Source: Thermomicrobiales bacterium
GTDB lineage: Bacteria; Chloroflexota; Chloroflexia; Thermomicrobiales; UBA6265
NCBI GenBank assembly: GCA_030447145.1
Contig: JAUJLY010000007.1
Span: 1-22,349, forward strand
Length of the DNA: 22,349 nucleotides
Direction: 5' to 3'
Part shown: piece by piece, positions 1 through 8,326 of the stretch
Position numbering within the stretch: position 1 is the stretch's first letter
How the letters are laid out: the number at the start of each line of letters is the position of its first letter
Position numbers and translations under genes: made by a program
The notes under the pieces: model-generated
Told to the model about the DNA's origin: nothing
Databases searched by the model: none
The model's input: only the letters and a program-made list of their open reading frames with translations

Positions 1-2
1 AG

Positions 3-407
3 ATGGAGGCGGCGCTGCTGGGCATGATGAGCGAGACGACGACGATCACCCGCCCTGAACTTGTCGACTACGTGCTCAATCTCTGCGAGAGCTGCGACCT
101 CGGCCTGGGCGAATTCATCAAGACGTTCGGTAGCCGCCTCCTCGGGCGCGAGCGGCCCGGCGAGCTCGTGGCGAAGCGCCTGAAACGGCTCACGGTCAAG
201 TCATTCATGGATGCATGGACCCTGAATGTTGAGCGCCTGCAGCAGTGCTGCGTCCATGTCGGCTCAACGGATGGCGACGCGAATCTCGTGCGCGTACCGT
301 TCTGCGCGCGCCAGCTCTTTGGCGATCTACGGCGCAAGACCGCCGAGGGGCACGTCCCGGCAGGACAGCTTATCCAGCTCAACGGGCGGAAAGGGGTTCG
401 TCGATGA
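3..407 (+). CDS. C-terminal fragment, possibly of a radical SAM protein (5' end outside window)
   Basis: The frame is open from the window edge and ends at a TGA at 405-407, so this is most likely the last 134 residues or so of a longer protein; the ATG at position 3 is probably internal. A cysteine-containing block, LQQCCVHVG followed by RVPFCARQLFGD, lies at about residues 80-110. Its spacing resembles the cysteine-rich tails of some radical SAM proteins (MJ0619/tetraether-synthase-like group), which read CC.H followed by a PFC block. That resemblance is from memory and is weak; no radical SAM CxxxCxxC motif lies within the window. The stop overlaps the start of the next gene (ATGA), so the two are probably translated together. 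The alternative is an unrecognised cysteine protein. Confidence 0.45.
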   Translation: MEAALLGMMSETTTITRPELVDYVLNLCESCDLGLGEFIKTFGSRLLGRERPGELVAKRLKRLTVKSFMDAWTLNVERLQQCCVHVGSTDGDANLVRVPFCARQLFGDLRRKTAEGHVPAGQLIQLNGRKGVRR

Positions 408-721
408 GCGGCATGGAACGTCGTCTGCCTGTCACTGCGGCAGCAGATGTGCCAAGCGGCCATACCGGGCTGAGTTCCGCCGAGAAGTACGAGCAGGTGG
501 CGTTCACGTTCTGCAAGATGGGCACGACCGGCCTGATCGCCTGGGTGCTCACTCCACCCCTGTTCGTGTTGCTCGTGGCGATCATCGCCATCTGGTTCTA
601 CGGCCGCGCCCTCCGCCTCGGGTTGACGCGCAGCCGCTGCTTTCTGCGGAAGCCCACACTGATCATCGGCTTCTGGGCATTTGTGGCCCTGGTTGACGCT
701 GCCTGGCTGCTCAACCGGTGA
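404..721 (+). CDS. Small membrane protein, two predicted transmembrane helices
   Basis: This 105-residue protein starts at the ATG at 404, which overlaps the upstream stop in an ATGA arrangement. A purine-rich Shine-Dalgarno-like stretch (GGAAAGGGG, about 388-396) precedes it. Residues 1-35 are polar. A strongly hydrophobic segment follows at about 43-64 (LIAWVLTPPLFVLLVAIIAI), then a short basic loop (RALRLGLTRSRC) and a second hydrophobic segment at about 84-102 (LIIGFWAFVALVDAAWLL), ending at NR. This predicts a hairpin membrane protein. Longer readings starting at 245 exist in the same frame but overlap the upstream gene heavily, so I reject them. I do not recognise the family. The tight coupling suggests it works with, or is at least co-expressed with, the protein encoded just upstream. 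Confidence 0.65.
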   Translation: MSGMERRLPVTAAADVPSGHTGLSSAEKYEQVAFTFCKMGTTGLIAWVLTPPLFVLLVAIIAIWFYGRALRLGLTRSRCFLRKPTLIIGFWAFVALVDAAWLLNR

Positions 722-975
722 TAGGCTAGTAATCCGAAGCCGTTTGTGGGTCTAGCGACACCTGTCCATCTCCGCTTGACATACGACCTGTTTGCTGGCA
801 GTCTGGAATCCACTCTCACCGTACCGGCACGAAGGATCACGTTTCCACACCATGGCAATCAGCACATCGCCTGGATTTGCGGTTCGGTTGGCGTTCCCAT
901 TACGACGGTGCGATGACGTCGGGAGTTCATCGGCAGCTGGGCTGATGGTGTGATGCCCCAAAAGAGGAGGGACGG
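722..975. other. Intergenic region ahead of the dienelactone hydrolase gene
   Basis: This 254-base gap has no convincing gene. A perfect -35 hexamer TTGACA lies at 776-781, but the bases about 17 nt downstream (CAGTCT) are a poor -10, so it is only a weak promoter candidate. Immediately before the next gene there is a strong Shine-Dalgarno run, GAGGAGGG, ending a few bases before the ATG at 976. Confidence 0.4.
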
Positions 976-1960
976 ATGTCACCACTCGAGCAACTCAACC
1001 CCATGCAACGGTACCTGGTTCACGAGTTCGTGGAGGACTATGAGGACGGGCTGCTCTCCAGGCGCGACATGATCGGTCGTGTGCTGCACATCACGGGCAG
1101 CATCGCTGCCACGGCAACCGTGCTTACTTCCCTCGGCGTGCAGGCCGCTGGAGCTCAGGGGGCGACACCGCCTCCTCCGAACGGTCCGCAGAGCCCGCTC
1201 TCCGTTGCCGAGAATGACGCACGTATCCTGGCTGCCGACGTCACCTTTGCCGGAGCGGATGAAGAGCCAGTCCCAGGCCTACCAGGCTGTTCCCGCGGAG
1301 CAGCTGGGCGAGAAGTTGCCGCTGGTGCTGGTCTGCCACGAGAACCGGGGTCTCACCGAGCATATCCGCGACGTGGCGCGGCGGCTTGCCGTCGAGGGAT
1401 ACCTCGCCTGCGCAGTGGATCTCCTCAGCAGGCAGGGCGGAACCGATGCCGTGGCAGACCCGTCCGAGATCCCGGCAATCCTCACTGAGGGCGACATGAG
1501 CCGGCATGTCGCGGACTTCCAGGCGGCGATCGACCACTATGAGGTCAGCGGCGAGGCCGACATGTCGCGCATCGGCATGACCGGTTTCTGCTTCGGTGGC
1601 GGCATCACCTGGCGAGCGGCAACGCAGATTGAAGAGCTGGATGCCGCGGTGGCGTGGTATGGACCGCCACCTCCGCTGGAAGAGGTGCCGAACATCCAGG
1701 CAGCCGTGCTGGGCATCTACTCTGACGACCCGGACGACTTCGCCAATGAAGGACGCGATGAACTGGAGGCGGCGCTGGAGGAAGCGGGTGTCACCTACGA
1801 GATCAACGTCTATCCGGATACACAGCACGCCTTTCACAACGATACGAGCCAGCGATACAACGAGGAACAGGCCCTTGCTGCCTGGCAGGACATGCTCGCC
1901 TGGTTCGATCAGTACCTTGTCGGGGACATGGCCGCCCCGGGCGCCACGCCCGAGGGCTGA
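976..1960 (+). pseudogene. Tat-exported dienelactone hydrolase family protein, interrupted by a +1 frameshift
   Basis: Two overlapping frames make one protein. The first part (from ATG 976, strong GAGGAGG ribosome site) has a twin-arginine signal: SRRDM at residues 28-32, then a hydrophobic stretch and a signal-peptide-like end near AAGAQG. The second part carries the alpha/beta-hydrolase body: LPLVLVCHENRGL, the nucleophile elbow GFCFGG with its Cys, an acidic loop after LGIYSDD, and TQHAFHND with the catalytic His. The family uses a Cys-Asp-His triad to hydrolyse dienelactones and related esters. The frames join cleanly if one C is removed from the CCC run at 1272-1274, giving PVQAYQAVPAE and a 327-residue protein. 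I cannot tell whether this is a real mutation or an assembly error; everything else in the protein looks intact, which favours error or a very recent mutation. Confidence 0.85.
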
Positions 1961-1972
1961 TCCTCGCCACCT

Positions 1973-2003
1973 GCAGACGCGGCCCACTATGGGCCGCGTC
2001 TGC
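1973..2003 (+). terminator. Hairpin after the dienelactone hydrolase gene
   Basis: A perfect 13-bp stem (GCAGACGCGGCCC paired with GGGCCGCGTCTGC) closes a 5-nt loop, starting 12 bases after the stop codon. Only TTC follows, with no T run, so it may act as a transcript-end hairpin or a weak terminator rather than a classic intrinsic one. Confidence 0.6.
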
Positions 2004-2140
2004 TTCACACGTGCCCCCGCTCCCACGCCAGGTGTTGACACGACGCGATCGGCAAATGGACTGGTTGGCTCCGAACTCTTGCCAGTTGTCTTTCTCTTCA
2101 CCCTTCGGGACGACAATGATGGTATCGACACCCAGGGAGA

Positions 2141-2178
2141 GAACGGGTACCTGAGACACTCACCCCAGGTATCCGTTC
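2141..2178 (-). terminator. Hairpin between convergent genes, probable 3' end signal
   Basis: A 13-bp stem with one G-U pair (GAACGGGTACCTG with CAGGTATCCGTTC) and an 11-12-nt loop lies 20 bases beyond the stop codon of the minus-strand gene ending at 2199. No clear T run follows on the minus strand. On the plus strand TTCGTGTTT follows. It could serve both convergent transcripts. Confidence 0.45.
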
Positions 2179-2198
2179 TTCGTGTTTCCCGCTTTCGC

Positions 2199-2825
2199 CT
2201 ATCGTCGTCGACGAGTTGACCTGGCTGCCGTGGCTGTACACAGAGCAAGAAGAAGAGCGGCTGGCCACGATGGTGCGGAATCGCTCGCTCCTGTTCCGGT
2301 GTTGGGCAGCGACACAGCGGTCGTGGTTCCGCTAGCGGGGACTTCGGCAGGGGGTGTCTTGACCGGAGCCGTCACCGCGCATGCACCGGCTGCAATCTCG
2401 GCGTCGCTCGCTCGGTGGGACGGGAAATGCAGGGAGCCGTCGGCAATCCACTCCTCGACTTCCACCAGGATCCCGTTCGACTCATCGCAGACCACGACCA
2501 TCACCGCATCGCCGTCGTCGATGTATTGACCAGCGGCAAAGTCGAAATTGTCGCAGGCAATGCCGTCGTCGTTGTGATCCAGGATGTCCATCACGATGGG
2601 ATCACTGGTGCTGTTGAGTGCCGCCTGAGCAGCCTCCTGCGTGGCATACGAATAGCAGCTGCCATAATCCCTTTGTGCCCCAGTGTGCTCGGCAGAGCCA
2701 AACGCCAATGCAAGACCAAGCGCGAAGCCCACCACGATGGCCCATCGCCACAAGCTCACATCCAGTGTCCGTTTTGGGGCGAACATCAATGCACCAGAAC
2801 TACGCTGTAGAAACCACTTTTTCAC
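2199..2825 (-). CDS. Secreted excalibur-like Ca-binding protein with C-terminal LPNTG sorting motif
   Basis: The 208-residue protein begins at GTG 2825, chosen because GGGAGG sits 5 nt upstream; a GTG at 2846 in the same frame lacks such a site. After a basic N-terminus there is one hydrophobic segment (about 27-43, WAIVVGFALGLALAF), a signal peptide or anchor. Residues about 53-94 form an excalibur-like repeat: YGSCYSYATQEAAQAAL, then LDHNDDGIACD, matching the DxDxDGxxC calcium-loop pattern with two cysteines. A middle domain (about 95-155) is not recognised. The tail has a Pro/Thr-rich linker, LPNTG at about 173-177, a short hydrophobic stretch and a terminal RRRR, the order of a sortase sorting signal. 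Cell-wall anchoring by sortase is inferred; no sortase gene is in the window. The hydrophobic part after LPNTG is shorter than usual. Confidence 0.75.
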   Translation of the reverse strand: MKKWFLQRSSGALMFAPKRTLDVSLWRWAIVVGFALGLALAFGSAEHTGAQRDYGSCYSYATQEAAQAALNSTSDPIVMDILDHNDDGIACDNFDFAAGQYIDDGDAVMVVVCDESNGILVEVEEWIADGSLHFPSHRASDAEIAAGACAVTAPVKTPPAEVPASGTTTAVSLPNTGTGASDSAPSWPAALLLALCTATAARSTRRRR

Positions 2826-3070
2826 GACAACCTCCCGTGCTATCACAGTCGGAATCTGGAACCTGGCGTGGCACCCACCACATCTCCCGTTCCTTCATCC
2901 TATGGAGGTTGGCGTTCCTCTCCATCGCGGGAATTGATTAATCATCGTTATTAATTGCATGTGGCTTGTGATGAAGGCTGCACAGGAAGAGCGCGCGCCT
3001 TGGGTACGGAGAGAGGCAATATCCATGTTTGTCAGCAGTAGCCCATCTTAACAGCTGCCATGAAACGATG

Positions 3071-5553
3071 TCAGGCGATGCCGTGATCGAGGGCGAACCG
3101 GGTGGCGGCACTGCGCGAGGTGACACCAAGCTTGTGGTATATCCGGTTGAGGTGAGCGTTGATCGTGTGCGGACTGAGGTAGAGCGCCTCGGCGATCTGC
3201 GCGTTCGTGAGACCCGTTGCTACCAGCCGCAGCACCTCGCCCTCCCGGTTGCTGAGCCCGGCCGGGAGCGACTCTCGATCCGCTCCGCTCCTCACGGCAA
3301 TACCTGACGCTTCGGCAATTGCCTCCTCCAGTGAGAGAGGCAAGCCAGTTGCCCATGCCTCATCGAAGGCCCCCCTACCCAGGCGGGCGCGGATGGCGGC
3401 CAACTCCTGCTCTTGAACGCCGTGATCGGTGGGACGAAGAGGGGTGTTGAATCCCGTACGCAGGGCATTTGCTGCAGCATAGAGGGACACTGCCAATGCT
3501 GGGTCGTGCGTACTTGCTACCGATGCCAGCCCTTCCACACACTCGATGACCCCCCGTCTGTCGCCCAGTTCCTGCCGGAGTGGAAGCGCCTCACCCAAGA
3601 AAACGGCAGCCTGCCGATCATTCCCTTCGGCATGGGCTACGCGAGCGAGGCTGTGTAGCGCGTAGCCCATACCAAGCCGGTCACCGACCTCACGGAACAG
3701 CGCGAGGCTCTCTTCAAGCCCGCGCCGCGCCTCCGTGTATTTCCCCTGCCCCCACGCAACATCTCCGAGATTGAAGAGACAGTAAGCAATTCCATTGGCG
3801 TTGCCCATCTGTCGTCGAACCGCCAGCGCCTCCTCATACAGGGTTTCGGCCCGCTCATAGTCACCCTGGGCGGCCGCAACATCGCCCAGGTTGACCAGTG
3901 AGTTGCTCAGCCCATGGGCATCACCGGAAGCACGGCGGAGATTCAAGCTCTCCTCATGGAATCGTTGGGCAGAGGCATAGTCCCCCGATAGAACGTGAGC
4001 AGGCCGAGACCATTCAGCGGTTCGGCAATCTCTGATGGCCCACCGTTGTTCTGCCGAATAATGAGGCTTTGCTCGTAATGGTTACGGGCGGCCGCATAGT
4101 CTCCAAGGTCAATCGCGAGGTTGCCAAGGTGATGAAGGGCTTTCCCCCGTTGAGTGGCTGATGCGTCACTTCCCCTGGCCAATGCGCATTCCAGCCAGCT
4201 GTACCCTTCCCGCAGATTGCCGCGTGCTGACCAGTAGCGCCAGAGCGCAGCGGCCAGACGAAGACCTGTCTCCGCCTGCCCGCAGGTGAGCGACCATTCG
4301 AGGGCCTCACGCATGTTGTCCTGCTCGGCCTCAAGACGGTCCAGCCACTTTGCTTGTTCTCCCCGGATCAACTCCTGCTCGGCTTCCTCAGCGAGCATAA
4401 CGCACCAGGTCGTGGCTCGGTGGCGGACCAGGGAGGTTTCTCCTGCTGCGTCAAGGCGTTCGAGACCAAATTCCCGGATTGTTTCGAGCATCCGGAAACG
4501 AGCCTGGCCTGCAACGGAGTCCTGGATCACCAGGTTCTGGGTCACCAGTGAAGCAACGACATTGAAGGTGGAGGGACCTGGTGCCATCTCTACACCGGCA
4601 CTTGCAACGGTCTCAGCCGCGTCAAGGGAAAACCCACCGGCGAAGATCGACAGCCGCCGGAACAGAGCCTGCTCATTCTGGTCAAGGAGGTCGTAGCTCC
4701 ATGCGATGGCATCGCGCATCGTCCGATGGCGGGCCGGCAGGTCGCGGGGCCCGCTGGCAAACAGATCCATCCGGGAATGAAGCCGCGCCAGCAGGGCTTC
4801 GGGTGGGAGGATTCTGATACCGGCAGCGGCTAACTCGATGGCAAGGGGCAGACCATCTACACGAGCACAGATTTCGGCCACAGCTGAGGCGTTCTTCGTG
4901 GTGAGCGCGAAGTTGGGGCGGACTGCGCGCGATCGCTCGACGAAGAGGGTCACCGCGGGGGATGCGTCGGGTACAAGTCCTGCGGTTCGTCGAACAGGAT
5001 CGACCAGCGCCAATGGAGCCACGGGAAACACATGCTCCGCGCGGATGTTGAGTGCTACGCGGCTCGTCGCCAGCACCTTCAGATCGGGACAACTCGCCAG
5101 GATGCCGGCAACGATTGGTGCCGCCTCGACCACCTGCTCGAAGTTGTCCAGGATCAGCAGCATCCTCCGCCCACGGAGGTGTTCTATCAGCGTTGAGGCG
5201 GGTGCTTCGCTCCCGCCGCCCCGAACCCCAAGCACCTGGGCCACCGTTGGCACGACGAGAGCGAGGTCATGGATTGGGGCGAGATTCACAAACGCCACAC
5301 CGTCCGCAAACGCGTCCACCAGTTCCGCTGCTACCTCGAGGGCCAATCGCGTCTTGCCAACGCCGCCTGGGCCAGTGAGCGTAAGCAGGCGAACAGGCGA
5401 TCGGCCCAGGAGTTCACTGGCGTTGGCGACCTCGTGCTCCCTGCCAACCAACCGTGTGGGATGGAGGGGCAAACGCAGCCCATCCTGGACGGGGTGGGGC
5501 AAAGCGGAGGGCTGGAGGTCCAGCGAGTTGAGCGAAGATGGCTGTAAAGTCAA
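3071..5553 (-). pseudogene. LuxR-family ATPase/TPR transcriptional regulator, one frameshift in a C5 run
   Basis: Two overlapping frames (5553-3943 and 3946-3071) form one regulator. From the start: an NTPase domain with Walker A GPGGVGKT (about 61-68), Walker B LLILDNFE (about 132-139) and GLPLAI (about 234-239), as in signal-transduction ATPases; then TPR-like repeats (GDYAAARNHYEQSL, GDYERAETLYEEAL, GKYTEARRGLEESL); and a C-terminal LuxR helix-turn-helix (LSNREGEVLRLVATGLTNAQ to HLNRIYHKLGV). Family members bind ATP and an inducer and activate transcription. The frames join as YRGDYASAQ if one G is restored in the run whose complement is CCCCC at 3982-3986, giving 827 residues. I prefer the TTG start at 5553 because AGGAG lies 7 nt upstream; an ATG at 5625 would add 24 unconserved-looking residues. 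The target genes and ligand cannot be told from sequence. Confidence 0.88.
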
Positions 5554-5728
5554 GACTACGCTCCTGAGGAGTGGCTGCGGGCTCGATGAAGGACGGCAAA
5601 ACGTCCGGAGCCACTGCATCGGCAATCCGCGTCTATAGCTTCAACGCACCCAGCAGGACGCAGGTTACGCCCAAGGTGACAACGTAGATATGTGGGCTGC
5701 AGGACAAGTGCCGCTCGTGCGTTGTCGT

Positions 5729-5842
5729 CTACATGTCCGCCTCGACAGCGACCGCGCTGGACATCATCCAGAATCCCACCGGTTCATCCACGTCCAATTG
5801 TTGTGCTCGTTGCGGCAGGAGGACTGATTTAACGGGAGTCAT
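5729..5842 (-). CDS. Possible 37-residue small ORF upstream of the LuxR regulator
   Basis: An ATG at 5842 is preceded at 7 nt by AAGGGA on the minus strand. The reading frame runs 37 codons to TAG, beginning MTPVKSVLLPQ and ending AVAVEADM. It points toward the LuxR regulator, whose start lies about 175 nt further on. There is no transmembrane segment or known motif, and a frame this short in GC-rich DNA may be chance. I list it only because the ribosome site is reasonable and the region is otherwise empty. Confidence 0.2.
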   Translation of the reverse strand: MTPVKSVLLPQRAQQLDVDEPVGFWMMSSAVAVEADM

Positions 5843-5865
5843 CGCCTGTTCCCTTCTGTATTGAA

Positions 5866-5894
5866 TTGACGGGATATCACGTCGTGCTTACACT
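5866..5894 (+). promoter_or_regulatory. Probable sigma-70-type promoter of the rel operon
   Basis: TTGACG (5866-5871, 5/6 to the -35 consensus) is separated by exactly 17 nt from TACACT (5889-5894, 4/6 to the -10). Transcription would start near 5901, giving a leader of about 100 nt before the ATG at 6003. No other equally good pair was seen nearby. Confidence 0.55.
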
Positions 5895-6002
5895 TCCCAA
5901 GCAATAGTACCTGTGGGTGGCTGGGGTGCCGTGAGTTCTTCCCCCGTTGTGATATTGATGGATGGACCGTGGTGTCGCACGCACTCCGGCGGAGCGGACG
6001 TT

Positions 6003-8324
6003 ATGACGGCGATCACCACACTTCCAGAGCAGTCGACGCTGCTGGAGTGTGTCGAGCAACTTATCTCTCATGACACACTGGATGAGGCTCGTTCGTGCCA
6101 GGAGGTATTGGCCGGCCATTTCGAGCCCGAGGTCCTTGCCGCGCTCGAAAACCTCAGCGGGGCCATTGAGGGGAACCAGCACACCCCGAACACGCGTACG
6201 GTTGCGCGGGCCTTCCTGACGGCCTATAGCGCTCATCAGGGCATGGCTCGTAAATCCGGTGAACCCTACATCGTTCATCCCGTTGAGGTCGCTTCCATCC
6301 TGGCACGCATGCATCTCGACACGGACACGCTTGCGGCCGGTCTCTTGCATGATGCGATCGAGGACACCCCGGTCACATTCGAACAGATCGCGGAGCACTA
6401 CGGGGAGCGGGTGGCCCGCCTGGTAGAAGGCGCCACCAAGCTCGGCAAGATTCCCTGGACGCCAGATAGCGACGACGGACGGGAGCGAGTCGCTCGCGAG
6501 AAGGAACAACAGGCCGAGAGCCTGCGCAAGATGTTCCTCGCCATGGTGGACGATATCGGGGTTGTGCTCATCAAGCTTGCCGACCGCCTGCATAACATGC
6601 GTACGCTCGGCGCGATGCCCCGCCACAAACAAATCCGTATCTCCCAGCAAACCATGGAAATCTATGCGCCCCTCGCGAACCGATTGGGCATCTGGCAGGT
6701 CAAATCCGAACTCGAGGATTTGGCTTTTCGCTATCTCATGCCCGAGCAGCATCAGGCGATCGCGAGCGAGCTGGAGAAACGGGTCGAGGACTCGACCAGC
6801 TACCTGAACGCGATCACGGTTCAGCTGCAGGCATTGCTCGACCAGGCCGGGATCAAGGCGGAGATGCTCGGGCGGAAGAAGCACATCTATTCGATCTATC
6901 GCAAGATGAACCGCAAGGCCCGACCTTTCGATGAAATCTACGATGTGATCGGCGTCCGGATCCTCGTTGAGACGGTGCAGGATTGCTACAGCGTGCTCGG
7001 TATCGTGCATGGCCGATGGCACCCGCTGCCCGGAGAGATCGACGATTACATTGCGACCCCGAAGGAGAGCATGTATCAAAGCCTCCATACGGCGGTGATC
7101 GGGCCGGATGCGCATCCGGTGGAGATCCAGATTCGCACCCGGGAGATGAATCAGGTCGCCGAGTACGGCATCGCCGCACACTGGCGATACAAGGAAGGCG
7201 GCAAGGGCGATCAGCGGCTTGAGGCCAAGATTGCCTGGCTGCGCCAGTTGATGGACTGGCGGGACGATGTGGCGGACGCCGAGGAGTTCGTCGAGTCGCT
7301 CAAGTCCGATGTCTTCCAGGACCAGGTCTATTGCTTCACCCCGGCGGGCGACATCATTGAGTTGCCGAACGGTGCGACCCCGGTCGATTTCGCCTATCGC
7401 ATCCACACCCAGATCGGTCACCAGTGCGTCGGTGCTACGGTCAACGGGCAGATGGTGCCGCTCGACTACAAGCTCCAGAACGCCCAGGTCGTGAAGATCA
7501 AGACCAGCAAGACGGTAAACGGTCCCCGACGCGACTGGTTACAGGCGAACTCGGGCTACGTCCACACGGCGAGCGCCCGCGAAAAGATCCGTCAGTGGTT
7601 CCGCCGCCAGGAGCGTGACGAGAACATTGCGCAGGGCACGGAGACGCTGGACCGGGAGCTTCGCCGGCTGGCCCTTGATATGAAGCCCGATGACGTGCTG
7701 GCGCGCTTCCCTCAGTACACGAAGCTGGACGATTTCCTCGCGGCGATCGGGTATGGAGCTGTCACCGCGCAGGCCATCGCCACCAAGCTGGATGAGACAC
7801 CCAAGGATGTCTTTCCCACGACCCCGGTAATCCGGGCCCCAACCACGCCTGCGCGTGTCGAGGTGATGGGCGCGGGCAACTTGCTCACCATCCAGGCCAA
7901 CTGCTGCAGGCCTGTACCGGGTGATGAGATCGTTGGATACACCACGCGTGGGCGGGGAGTGGTCTACCACCGGGCAGATTGCACCAATATCGTCAATATC
8001 TCCGACCCCGAGCGGCTGGTTCCGGTCTCTTGGGGCGGCCAGGTGCATGAGACGCATCCCGTTCCCGTGCGGCTGATTGCCTTGGACCGGGTCGGCCTCC
8101 TGAAGGACGTCAGTACGCTGCTCTCGGATGAACGGGTCAACATCCTCTCGATGCTGACGCAGACCCACGACGACCGCAGCGTGACGCTGCTGCTGACCGT
8201 CGAGGTCGAGAGCGTCGAGCAGCTCAGCCGCATCATGCATCGTCTCGAGAACCTGCGGGATGTCGTGGAGGTACGCCGCGATACGGGCAGTATCACCGCG
8301 ATCAACCAGGTCCGGGCAAGCTAG
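6003..8324 (+). CDS. rel: Bifunctional (p)ppGpp synthetase/hydrolase Rel (RelA/SpoT family)
   Basis: This cytosolic enzyme makes and degrades the alarmone (p)ppGpp in the stringent response. With the ATG at 6003 it has 773 residues, the normal length. An HD hydrolase domain occupies about 60-230, with HPVEV and the HD pair in LLHDAIEDT (116-117) intact, so hydrolase activity is expected. The synthetase domain is at about 285-400: RKKHIYSIYRKM, FDEIYDVIGVRI, YQSLHT, VEIQIRT and AEYGIAAHW. The TGS domain is at 441-502 (VYCFTPAGDIIELPNGATPVDFAY). A Cys/His conserved block lies near 633-660 (NCCRPVPGDEI, HRADC), and an ACT domain closes the protein. In-frame starts at 5913 and 5958 would add residues not typical of the family. 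The stop is 2 nt from the next gene, so it heads an operon with a sugar kinase and lgt. Confidence 0.95.
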   Translation: MTAITTLPEQSTLLECVEQLISHDTLDEARSCQEVLAGHFEPEVLAALENLSGAIEGNQHTPNTRTVARAFLTAYSAHQGMARKSGEPYIVHPVEVASILARMHLDTDTLAAGLLHDAIEDTPVTFEQIAEHYGERVARLVEGATKLGKIPWTPDSDDGRERVAREKEQQAESLRKMFLAMVDDIGVVLIKLADRLHNMRTLGAMPRHKQIRISQQTMEIYAPLANRLGIWQVKSELEDLAFRYLMPEQHQAIASELEKRVEDSTSYLNAITVQLQALLDQAGIKAEMLGRKKHIYSIYRKMNRKARPFDEIYDVIGVRILVETVQDCYSVLGIVHGRWHPLPGEIDDYIATPKESMYQSLHTAVIGPDAHPVEIQIRTREMNQVAEYGIAAHWRYKEGGKGDQRLEAKIAWLRQLMDWRDDVADAEEFVESLKSDVFQDQVYCFTPAGDIIELPNGATPVDFAYRIHTQIGHQCVGATVNGQMVPLDYKLQNAQVVKIKTSKTVNGPRRDWLQANSGYVHTASAREKIRQWFRRQERDENIAQGTETLDRELRRLALDMKPDDVLARFPQYTKLDDFLAAIGYGAVTAQAIATKLDETPKDVFPTTPVIRAPTTPARVEVMGAGNLLTIQANCCRPVPGDEIVGYTTRGRGVVYHRADCTNIVNISDPERLVPVSWGGQVHETHPVPVRLIALDRVGLLKDVSTLLSDERVNILSMLTQTHDDRSVTLLLTVEVESVEQLSRIMHRLENLRDVVEVRRDTGSITAINQVRAS

Positions 8325-8326
8325 GG

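Larger units (their letters stand above)
5554..6002. other. Divergent intergenic region between the LuxR regulator and rel
   Basis: About 450 bases separate the two divergent starts. It holds the rel promoter at 5866-5894 and a possible minus-strand mini-ORF (5729-5842). I see no long gene, no RNA gene and no repeat. In the rel frame it is open from 5913, but the codons before 6003 do not look like Rel protein. Confidence 0.5.

Noticed and set aside
776..781. TTGACA as a promoter for the dienelactone hydrolase
   Set aside because: The -35 is perfect, but the -10 at the right spacing (CAGTCT) is poor and no better one is nearby.
1241..2248. 335-codon minus-strand frame
   Set aside because: It is opposite the hydrolase gene and overlaps the convergent LPNTG gene; no motif is visible.
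4838..5638. 266-codon plus-strand frame
   Set aside because: It is opposite the NTPase domain of the LuxR regulator and is rich in Ser/Arg, as expected for a shadow.
5877..7421. 514-codon open frame on the minus strand
   Set aside because: It lies wholly opposite rel, which is certain from its motifs. Long antisense frames are common in GC-rich genes.
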